Source: Lutjanus erythropterus (lineage: Eukaryota; Chordata; Actinopteri; Lutjaniformes; Lutjanidae). From it: a stretch of DNA of 64,000 nt. The first letter of the stretch is position 1. Every line of letters starts with the position of its first letter. The stretch is taken from the NCBI GenBank assembly GCA_020091685.1, contig CM034601.1, positions 9,240,419 to 9,304,418 on the forward strand, written 5' to 3'. Both the position numbers and the translations under genes were made by a program. Shown here in pieces: positions 54,544-64,000 of this stretch. Below the pieces are notes generated by a model. That model made no database searches and had not been told where the DNA came from. It saw nothing but the letters and a program-made list of their open reading frames with translations.

Positions 54544-55329
54544 CAACTGTCTGTCAGACAGAAAAGCACAACTGGTACAGGTGTATCAATACTGTAGAAA
54601 ATGACTATTGAACGTTTTTCCAATGTTCAGAATCAATATTGAATAGTTGATAAATCAATATTTTTGACAATACTACCTTGAGGAGCACCTTGAAATTGCA
54701 CTCAAGCACAGTACTCGAGTAAAGGTTCTTATTCAGTTAAAGGAAAAATCTTGGCACAAAATATTCCTAAAATCATCATGAAAAACATCAGCGTGAGGTT
54801 TGTAAATCCTGAAGCAGCTGTCTGATTGGCTGCCTTTCAGACGGCCCCTCTGATGCTGGAATCTCCCATTAAGTTTTTCGCTGTGTGTTCAGTCCAGCTC
54901 TGAGCGTAACAAAGGGTTCCTTCAAGGTCACATTTAACCACACTCAGGAGGTGCCAGTGAGAGCGTCCTGCCCGCAGCAGCACCCTGGCAGACCGGACCG
55001 TACCATCCTGAGCTACAGCAGGAGCCAAATGGCACACGATGACTGTCGTCCATTTCATTAAAATAGATTTTCTCTGCAACGAAGAAGGAATCCATCAGAA
55101 ACATAAACAGCTAACAGCTTGGCCTGCGCCTGACCATCACTGATTTAGTTCAGTATCTTTCCCTGATGGCAAACATGAGGATCAGTATGAGACATGACAC
55201 AGTTTGTACAGTTTTACAATCACAGTTCACATTCTTCTTGCAGCTTTTGTTACTGCAGGTGATCTGAGCCGGTAATGATCAATCAGATAATTCACAAACT
55301 AAGATGTGGACTAGATCAGGATTAAACAA

Positions 55330-55820
55330 GCTTACAAAAACATGTTTCATAATTTTAAATTGCCATATTTGAAAGGAGCAGTATGTAGCAACTGTGCATG
55401 CAGACATGAGCTGGGAGTTGTTTCCTGCCACCCCCTCTTTTTCAGACTCAAGGAAGCTCAGGCAGGCAGCAGGAACACTGCAGGAACGCAGGACCTGCAC
55501 GATCTCATTAATTGACAATAACAAGCAACAGCGACAAGTCCCCTACTGTAAGCTGATCAGCTGTTTATAACTGTCACTCGTCTGCTGATGTAAAGTTAAG
55601 CCCGTTGTCCGAAAACAAAAGCTCACTGCTCTGAAAAGACGCACTCTGGAGTTCAGTGACTGCCCGCTGCCCGCCCGCAATGTGGCTACCTGAGAGGAGT
55701 AACTTACGTTGATATACAGTTGAACACATTAAGCACGTACAGATGGTCAAATCAAATTACGTTTACAAAAACATGCGTCATCATTTTAAAATGGACATAT
55801 TTAAGGACATAATCAAAAAT
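55330..55820. repeat. Direct repeat pair
   Basis: TTACAAAAACATGTTTCATA at about 55331 and TTTACAAAAACATGCGTCAT at about 55761 begin related 45-60 bp blocks that continue with ATTTTAAA then ATATTTGAAAGGA or ATATTTAAGGACA. They flank about 380 bases that include CACCCCCTCTTTTTCAGACT. The pair could be the ends or an internal duplication of one element. Confidence 0.5.
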
Positions 55821-56499
55821 GTATACTATAATATAATTCCACATTTTTCAAATGTAATGTGGGCTGATTATTTTTTCTTATGTTTTGTAATCTGATTATT
55901 GCATGCAGTTGGCTATTGCTCAACCCGTTTTTTATGCACCAAATAAAATAAAATAAAATTAAAAAAAATGTCATAGTGATTTTTCCTCAGTCTGATTTGT
56001 GACAGTTGCCACATGTGTTTTGAGACATTCGGCTTCACAGAAAATCCAGATCAGGACGCTCCGGTGCAAAGAGACAGCAGAGGCCAATAGTAGCAATCCA
56101 TCAGAGTCAAACTGTATCAAACAGAGTTTGCTCCGTATGACCCAGTAGTGATGTGACAGCAGTCGTACTGACAGCGAGTGGGCGGCTGCTAGTGACAGGC
56201 CGGCCTCCTGGACTGGTCCATTTAGTCCCACACCAGCAGTGACCCTGAAACAGCATCCGCTGGCCTCACACTCCACTGCACAAACAGGTCAGAGCACACA
56301 CACACACTCACACACACACAAACACACTCAGCCCGTTCTGATCAATGGGCCAGACATTCTGCGTGTGACACACTAACAGAGCAGTGCAACAGAAGCTCTC
56401 CTGTCATTTTACATAACACTCGTCTGAAACACACTCTCATCATCTCTTCTAGCAAAAATAAACCTCATGTGAGTGAATCTGGCTCGAGCGCATCTTCTG

Positions 56500-56940
56500 T
56501 CTGAATCATCCGCAACCTGACAAACCCTGAAGCCGAGCGGAGCCGAGCTAAGGTAAGAAAAGCTTCCCAATCTGGTCGTACTGACTGGCGGGTCTTTGGG
56601 GCGGCTGAATCTGCTTTGTCATCAGTGCTCGGTGTAAATCAGCGGACCGGCGGTCAGATATGGTCGAGTGCCAGTGACACACTTTCCCCTCGGTCCCCCA
56701 GGTGTCAGGTCCCACCCACAGCACAGGGCGGTTTGATGATGGCTGCCCCCGACCTCTGCCCCGTCAATATATCGATCTGAGCTGCACAGAACAAACCTCC
56801 ATTATTTACCACTTGTTTCAGAGCAAAAACATGCCACGCTGCTGCCAGGGAGTTATTCCGCTGAAGTCTGAGTTATGGCACATTATTTGCATCTCAAATC
56901 ATTTGGCAAACCTGTTTTAATCAATTACATTTCAGGGGGA
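56500..56940. promoter_or_regulatory. Candidate intronic regulatory island with an octamer
   Basis: This unique, GC-richer sequence in its left half (GCGGACCGGCGGTCAG, 56641-56656) is followed by ATTTGCAT (56885-56892, POU octamer on the minus strand) and AATCATTTGG. No exon with GRIA similarity is present. Conservation is untested. Confidence 0.25.
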
Positions 56941-58069
56941 AAACGGAATAGAGACTGATGAAGAACAGCATTTAGTCTGCATTATTTATGGCTTCTTGGT
57001 TTTCTCTTCTCAACATCCATCAGCCTCTCAAACATCATTCAGATGCACCTGTATATTCCTGTTTTTATTCATTTAGTTTTATAATAAGGTAATGTAAAGG
57101 TGCTCTGGATAAAAATATGTTAACACAGCTGTCAAGATATGTAGTAGATAGTAGATAAAATTGGTAAAATAATAATAAAAAAAAGATTTCTGTCCACAGT
57201 TAAACCAATTACTGTTTTATTCTATATTCTTTCAATACTGACTGTTCAGTAATTTTCTAAAACATCTGGTCATTACAGCTTTTAACAAATGTTACCCCAA
57301 AAGAGGTAAATTGTGCATTTGTCAGGGACTACTTTCAGCTGCGGATTAATTTGGTGCTCAAGTGAGTATTTCCAGCAGCAAGATGTTGCAAGTGGGATTG
57401 ACGCACTGTAAACTACACTGCTCACGTTCACGGTAATGAAGGAACGTGTCAGCGAGTGCCGATGTGGCTAACTGATGTGGCTTTCCGGACAAAACTGAAG
57501 GTCTGGAGCGTGACGACCTGCAGCTGGTGTTCCCCTGCATCAACAAAGAGGATTCGATGTCAAGAAAGAGATCCTGAGCAGAGTCTACCAAGCTCTGATT
57601 GAAAGAGTATTATCTAAAACATTGTGTTCTGGTTTGGTCACCGGACTGTGAAGAGCAAAGCCAAACTCTCCAGAGTGGTCAACCAGGGAAGCAAAATCAC
57701 TGACTGCACACACACACACACACAGAGAGTTCTCAGAACATCGTGCAAAAGCAGTTAACAGAATGGCTAACAAAGTCTTCAATGGCACGCCCCACCCCCC
57801 CTTCACACTTTTGTTTTTTAGATAACGCCGTTGGGACGGAGGTTCAGAGCCTCCCGTGCACAGAGGTGCTGTTTTAAAAGGTCCTTCATCCTCACTGCCA
57901 CTGTGCAGCTCAACTGAGGAGGAACTTAATGAGTTATTGAGCTGAGCCAGCAGACAGCACTTTACATTTACACAGCCCACAAACAACAACAGAAAAAATT
58001 ACAAAACAAAAACCGGTCCATCTCATAACCATTCAGTGTTTTGTTTATGAGGAGTTATTTAGTTTTGAT

Positions 58070-58780
58070 CAGGGGTCTGCAAACATTACTCTCAAAAGAG
58101 CCATTTTTGACAAAATAATGTCTCGAGCCACTTCTATCGTTATTTATTATTTATTATCGTTATTTTATCGTTGCTAATTTTGACAAAGTTACTGTAAGAA
58201 TAACGGCTATATTATTAGTAGTATTTCAACATAAATACTAACTTTTGTGGAAAAAACCTATAACTACTTAATATTATGTACCATGTTGAAAATGTGTGTA
58301 TCAAATATGATACAGCAGGTATACAAGTTATTTATGAATCCCTACTGAATTTTATGATGCAATATGATGCATTATTCCTACCACATTCACAAATACCACA
58401 AACTCTGAAACAAACTGAAATGTGTCAAATTTTCCAAAGCAACAAAGAACACAGTTTGTATGAAAAAAATGTCATCAATGAATTTTCCTAAATCCCTGAC
58501 GCATCCATTATGATACAAACCAAAACAAAAAATTAAAACAAAAAAACAAATAAAAAATAGAATTTTCTGGCAATTATTTCATCTGTCGGGCTTCACAGGG
58601 ATGAAGCGTTATTTTTCTTCAGTGTATAGGCTACACATTTTTACAACTGGAGGATGTCAGAATCATTTTTTCACTTTTATTCGATAAATGAAAATGTTAA
58701 AGAAATAAGGTCACAGGGAGCCACTGGAGACGGGCAAAAGAGCTGCATGCGGCCCTGGAGCCGCAGGTTGCAGAACCCTG
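58070..58780. mobile_element. Complete non-autonomous hAT element (711 bp) with target duplication
   Basis: Terminal inverted repeats are CAGGGGTCTGCAAAC at the left and, in reverse from the right, CAGGGTTCTGCAACC. The flanking octamers GTTTTGAT (58062-58069) and GTTTAGAT (58781-58788) match at 7 of 8 and fit the hAT nTnnnnAn target form. The interior includes AAAAGAGCCATTTTTGAC near the left and AGAGCTGCATGCGGCCCTGG near the right. No transposase frame is present. Confidence 0.75.
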
Positions 58781-61264
58781 GTTTAGATAAAGTCCCACAT
58801 GTTTTCAGCTCATCACTATTATCATCACAGTTATTCCACATATTCCTTGGCTGCACAGTGAAGTTTTGCACTCAAGTTATAAAATTTATTTTCTCTCAGA
58901 TGGAGTAATGCCTGAACACGAGCAGGTAATTGTTGCTTTGTTGCTCTGTACATTAATTTTTAGAGTTCTTAGCTTGATAAATAGTGGATTTGTTGGTTCT
59001 CAGTAAGTGGGTTTATTTACAATTTGTGTGGCTCTTTATTGGAGGATGGAGATTGGATGAGTGTTGATTTAGCAGGTCCCTGGCTTTGTTCAGGATTACA
59101 ATTGATTTGGAGATTTCGTACAATTGATTTTGATATTCTTACATGTGCTGTACACCAGTGAAAGACAAATAATTTCCATTATTTCCTCCAGTAGTAGACA
59201 ATAGAGTTCTGAATCTTGAATCTGTGGCACAAGGGAAGAAGCTGCATCAGGCTTTGGATACACAGACAATAGTTGTTGGTTTTGATCTTTTTATAATTTG
59301 CTGACAGTAAGAAAAATATAGAGTTTAACATTTAAAGCTGATCCTTGAGAGATGCTCTTTGACTGTTGCATCATACTCTCCTCTGATTCACCTCCAGACT
59401 TTAACCTCAACATGTTTCTGTTTATTTGTTGTTTGTCCTTCCTTTGCAGCTCACTGATTGGACTGTCTTGGACAATGGAGGTAATAGTTTATTCTCATTT
59501 GACTGGACAACAGGCTACTATGAAGACGTTTACTGGATGCACGCAGCACTACTTCTCTTTTGTGGTTCTTTATTTATGAAAAACTTCAGAAACTTCTTTA
59601 TAATCAGACAGTAGGGATGAAATTGGACAGAAATAACACTGACACCTACATCTTGTGCACGGGGAACTTTTCAAGCGAGATCATGGCGACTGAAATTATC
59701 GCAAAAAGCCATTCATGATGGTATTTTCTATCATAATAAGCTCTTGAACCGCATGCAGTAGTAGTAAGACATCTTCATCGACTCACAAAGAAGCAACATG
59801 AGTGGAGGGCTTTTATGAAAAAGGATAAGAATGGAGCTCCTTTGTGTCCGTAATACTTTCAACAAAGTAAAAATCAATACAGACCTCTGTCTGAGCAGCC
59901 CAGATGAAAAGAGACCATCACTATTTTGCACTCATGCCGGGCAGGCAGCCATTTTGAACAGTATCACAGCAGCCAGCAATCACTAAATCGCCTCTCTCAA
60001 TTCAACACCTCCACTGACACGACTACTGTCAGACACAACACAGTGGCTTCACTGGAGCTAACAATTCTTTTATTTAAAGGTTAATTACTTGGTTGAACTG
60101 GTTCCCGTCGTGTCAGCTGGACAGCGGACACGTAAAGTGGAGAATCAACATCACTGTAGCTGACCCTCGAAAGTAAAACTGCCTCACGTTAACAATTTAT
60201 GGCGAAAACAGTTAGCGGCTCAGAGAAGCGTGTCCACCTTTATCACCTTTAAAATGGCTCTGTTCCAGTGTTAACACTCAATGAATGACTAAATCTGTCC
60301 TATAAATTGGTTTATGACCAAATACCTGCAAAAACTAACGACATCCTCACAGGCCTGAGCTTTATTTTTAGCGCTAATGAGCAAATTATATTGTACAGTG
60401 GACGAGGACGGCACTTTGTCATAGAGAAACATAAGAAGAAGTAAAGTGAGCAGACCTGCAACACATACTGGTAATAAAGTAAAATAAAATAGTCGCTCTA
60501 CTTCCTGTTAAAATCAGGGTTGGGTCAGGTTGTTTTTATAATGACTGTAAAGCAAAAATGAATGTTCTGAGTTTCTCACACCACAGAAACATTTCTTATT
60601 AACCACCTAGCCAAATTTGAATGATTAAATTGCTAAATATATAAAATTGGGTCTCAAAATCATGAGGTCTTACTGTCAAACACCACTATGACCTGAAAAT
60701 GACCTGAAACACTGACGCTCCATCTAGCAGCTTTATTGGACATGTCCAGATATGTTTGAGCCACCAGAGCCGGAGGACGGTGACAGGATGGTGCTTTTTG
60801 AAGTGAGCTGCTGGGCTGATTTGGACTGAGAGAGTCGCTGGAGGTACGTTTGTAACTGACTGTTAGGGAGGGTGAGGCGCCGATGTTCGTGTGTCGGTTC
60901 GTGAGGCTTCTATAGTGCTCACGGGTTGTTGCTCCGGCACGTCACCGAGCCGTGTTTCAGGTCCACCCAAAAAAACCTCCAAAAAAAAAGAGGAGCACTA
61001 ACTCAAAATGAAAAGGAATAAAAAAACTCCATAATCCATCAAGTACATGTAATTGGGATCTTCTCAACCCTGATTAAAACAAAGAACATTCCCATGTAAA
61101 ATAACATGTTATAAAAATATATATGCCACACTTTAAGAAGCCTGTGGAAAAGTGGGAAATAGGACAATCAGGAGAAAGGTCCATCAGTGTGTGCAGGACT
61201 ACGACGTATAATCTACCTTTCAAAATAAAAATATCTGCTTAATCTGCATTTCTGATGCGCTGTT

Positions 61265-61345
61265 CATAGTTTAGGGCAATAGTTTTCAGCCTTGGGGTCG
61301 GGACATCCAGGGGTTGGCAGACGGTTGCGGGGAATAAAATAAATT
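61265..61345. mobile_element. hAT-like terminal fragment
   Basis: CAATAGTTTTCAGCCTTGGG, then GTCGGGACATCCAGGGGTTG, resembles the CAGTGGTTCTCAACCTGGGG termini of vertebrate hAT elements. No opposite end was found. Confidence 0.35.
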
Positions 61346-62629
61346 AAAATATTGCGTAGGATGAGAGCCAGCAAGTTGCTCTCAGCAACATCAGCCCAAA
61401 GACATTCAACAGGAAAGACAAGCACTCAAATATATGCAGCTGACCTCAAGACATATAAAAACCAACTCAACGATGGTGAAAACTACGACCCAGCACAAAA
61501 ATAAGGATGACCAACATAAACTACGATGTTCTGAACTGACACAAACACCAACAAAAAGTAAAATTTGCATTTTGCAACATAAAAAAACTTATTAAACTGC
61601 TTGGTCCAGTTTTACTCAGTCCAAGTACAATTGGTAAAAGTAAAATTCAGCTCCAGGCTGCTTCTCATATGAGCAGAGCCACCATCTTAAATACCCATAA
61701 TTCATCACACATCTCATAAGTATAACAAAACCAATCAGAAAGATACATTTCAAATATGTATATGTCCATATTCATGCTTACGGATGTACGTCTCTCATAT
61801 TTTTTCCACAGATCTTGAACAGCTTGTCTTCTGCACTAAAAACATTAACGTATTTTAATGCTGAGGTAAAACTGTGGCTCAAAAAAGACACATTTGTGAA
61901 CACAGAGACGTCAGTCCATGTGTGTCCTGTCTTTTCCTCTTGTTGTTGGTAGTGGTTATATATTGTCAGTGTTCCTAATTGTCTCAGCGTTCATAACAGT
62001 TGTTTACTTTCAGTTATTTTTTCAATTAATGTTTTTAGTTTGGTTGTTTGCTTTCAGTTATTGCTGTTTCGTGTTTATATTGGTTGGTTGTATTCTGTCA
62101 CAGTTGACTCAAACACTCTTTAGTGGTTGTTTGTCTTTAGCCAGTGTTGTTTTTATTATAGTTTGCAGTAGCTGTCTGTCTGTCTTTTAATTGTTAGTCT
62201 CCATTTCTGCATTAGACTGTTATATCTTGTGTTTTATTCCTTTAATGTCCACAGCAGAATTTGTCCTTACAGTACTTAAATTACCAGCTGAGCTGAGCAC
62301 AGATCCATTGAAATCTCTGAGGCTACAGTGCCGTTTTTTCTCAACACACTATTGTTTGATTTTCCACAAAAGCACCTCTAGTCCAATAGGATAGGAATTT
62401 CAGATCTTTATAATTTTCCATAAACTCATAGTCTGGACTCTTGCACTACAGATTCAAAAAGAAAAAAATGATAATCTGTTGCTTTTTCTCTGGTTGGATT
62501 CAATTTGGGTTCATTGGATTCAAAACAACTTAAATTTCAATAATATGTGCACATCCAGTGTAAATCTGACATTTAGCATTGCATATTAATGTTAAACAAA
62601 GCAAAAAAGAAATTCTGTAGGGCTTTCCC

Positions 62630-62810
62630 TTTTCATACTAGATTTAGTTATTAGTCATTATGGGTTAAAAACCTAAACAGGGCAAAGATTGTAAATCAGC
62701 TCGGGTCAGAGGTCCTGTGTACGTGGCATCGATAGCATTTTTTAAATGTAACAATGTCTACATGTATTGTCCCTGTGAAATAAATAAATAAAATAAAAAT
62801 GAAATAAAAT
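62630..62810 (+). mobile_element. LINE-like 3-prime tail
   Basis: ACCTAAACAGGGCAAAGATT, then GTAAATCAGC, then TACATGTATTGTCCCTGTGA and AATAAATAAATAAA is the shape of fish LINE 3-prime ends as I remember them. No coding part is attached. Confidence 0.4.
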
Positions 62811-63859
62811 CAATCAAACATGATTAGAAATGAGGCCATATTTTAGCCTGGAAAATGTTTATTACATTACACCGCCTGTGGTATTGATATTTTAAATTGT
62901 GTGGTGTGTTTGTGAGAATTAAAGCGATGACTTTCTTGTTTTGATTTGGTAGCTTTCATGCAGGCAGTGATCTCTGTACAGTCTTGTGGGTTTGGAGGGT
63001 CGCAACCACTAACATGATTTTACTTTATTGTGTTGCATTTTAATTTTTGTCTGTGCACATCTCTGCTACGTCTGTTATGTTTTCTACTATTGAACAGCCA
63101 CTGCTGGTTTGAAGTGAAACGCTACGTGAAAGCACCCAGAAACCTCCACAAACTACTAAATTCATCACTTTAATAACATAAAATGTTTGGATACGTTTCC
63201 ATTTGCGCCTGTATCTGCATTAGGGCTGCACAGTAATCCAAATATTATCAAAATAGAAATATTCAGGGGCATTATCCAAAACACAGAAAGGAAACAGCAT
63301 TAAAATGAAGTTCTGCAGAGACGCCCTGGCCTACAAATCCTGTTCATCAGTTGTAAGAAAACATGTTTGTTTGGTACAGACTCCAAAAAATGTCACATCA
63401 TCATTATTTATAATGCAAAAATGATCAATAGTGAATCATATCGCAATTTTCCCTGCATCAAAATACACACAAGTAGAGAAGAAGGAAAATACCAAAAATG
63501 ATCAAAAATGTTTCCAAAAATCACAGCAAACAAATTAGGATCTGCAACAAAATGATCTTGTTCTTGTTTCTCGGTCCACTGCACGACTTCCCTCCAAATA
63601 TCCTGCGCAGAACAAACAAACAAACCGACCACTGGGACAGAAAACATAACCTCCTCTGCAGAGACAACAACAGAACAGAAACTGGAACAGCTTTCATTAA
63701 CTGGCTTTAGACTGAATCAGTGTTGTTTTACATCTGAGAGCATCAACACACATGTAGAGTAAGTCTTTGTTCACGTTCTGAGATCTGCAGGAAAAAAAAC
63801 CCCACGTATGTTTCTATGTCATGAATAAAATTACATTTAAAAGACATACGATACGGGTA

Positions 63860-64000
63860 CCAAGAAGGTTCTTCCTGAAGGGCTGAGGTTCCCAGATCCG
63901 TTTGCTTCTGAAGAACCTTTTATTTTGAAGAAATAGTTTGTCAAGAGTTCTTTTCAAACACTAAAGGTTCCATTGAGAACCCTTTTCATTCAAAGAACCC
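63860..64000. mobile_element. GGTTCTT/AAGAACC repeat cut by the window edge
   Basis: Words such as AAGGTTCTTCC, GAAGAACCTTTT, AAAGGTTCC, GAGAACCC and CAAAGAACCC alternate in both orientations, typical of a fish MITE made of such words. The right end is outside. Confidence 0.4.

Larger units (their letters stand above)
49269..64000 (-). other. gria4: gria4 intron 2, partial (14.7 kb visible)
   Basis: I looked for exon 2, which should encode the PHVDNIETANSFAVTNA region, and saw no match. It should lie past the right edge. Contents include a TG tract and opposing CA tract (52882-53101), a TG/CG tract (54504-54543), a direct repeat pair (55330-55390 and 55759-55820), a possible regulatory island (56500-56940), a complete hAT MITE (58070-58780), a hAT-like fragment near 61270-61340, a LINE-like tail (62630-62810) and a repeat running off the right edge. 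No gene was recognised. Confidence 0.75.

Noticed and set aside
61918..62394. Hydrophobic plus-strand frames resembling membrane proteins
   Set aside because: The sequence is low-complexity T/G-rich (TTGTTTGCTTTCAG words). Hydrophobicity follows from T-rich codons and no family is recognised.
49269..64000. Search for gria4 exon 2 or the promoter
   Set aside because: No sequence for the expected exon 2 protein and no CpG-rich promoter-like region was seen.

Overview
The window is vertebrate, almost certainly teleost fish, nuclear DNA. It holds the middle of one gene on the minus strand, an AMPA-type ionotropic glutamate receptor subunit that reads best as GluA4 (gria4). Nine coding exons together give 1,603 coding bases, each bounded by AG/GT splice sites. 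By the usual GRIA numbering they are exons 3 to 11, running from 49268 down to 2489. They join in one continuous reading frame, and the intron phases agree at all eight internal junctions. The encoded segment starts inside the amino-terminal domain, crosses the linker into ligand-binding half S1, and continues through membrane helix M1 to the end of the M2 pore loop. The signal-peptide exon and exon 2 should lie beyond 64000. The M3, S2, flip/flop, M4 and C-tail exons should lie beyond position 1. No other protein-coding gene and no RNA gene was recognised.

Right to left in transcript order, with numbering borrowed from mammalian GRIA genes: partial intron 2 (49269-64000), exon 3, a 14.8 kb intron 3, exon 4, a 4.1 kb intron 4, the 54 bp exon 5, a 2.6 kb intron 5, exon 6, a 2.7 kb intron 6, exon 7, a 0.65 kb intron 7, exon 8, a 3.3 kb intron 8, exon 9, a 10.9 kb intron 9, exon 10, a 6.1 kb intron 10, exon 11, and partial intron 11 (1-2488).

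About 97 percent of the window is intron, AT-rich compared with the exons. It is crowded with old non-autonomous DNA transposons: hAT-like elements, some with recognisable 8 bp target duplications, long-inverted-repeat MITEs and palindromic MITEs. There are also LINE 3-prime tails, an L1-like ORF1 relic, many CA/TG microsatellites, a 31 bp minisatellite and a long polypyrimidine tract split by a transposon. Fish origin is inferred from GluA4-like exons in compact introns and from these repeat types, which I recognise from teleost genomes. The species cannot be named.

I see no undescribed gene system. The most interesting signals are intronic: a CTCF-like motif carried by two copies of one dispersed repeat, nested transposition inside the polypyrimidine tract, several inverted-repeat pairs that could form double-stranded RNA in the receptor pre-mRNA, and some less repetitive islands with octamer or homeodomain-type sites that could be enhancers.
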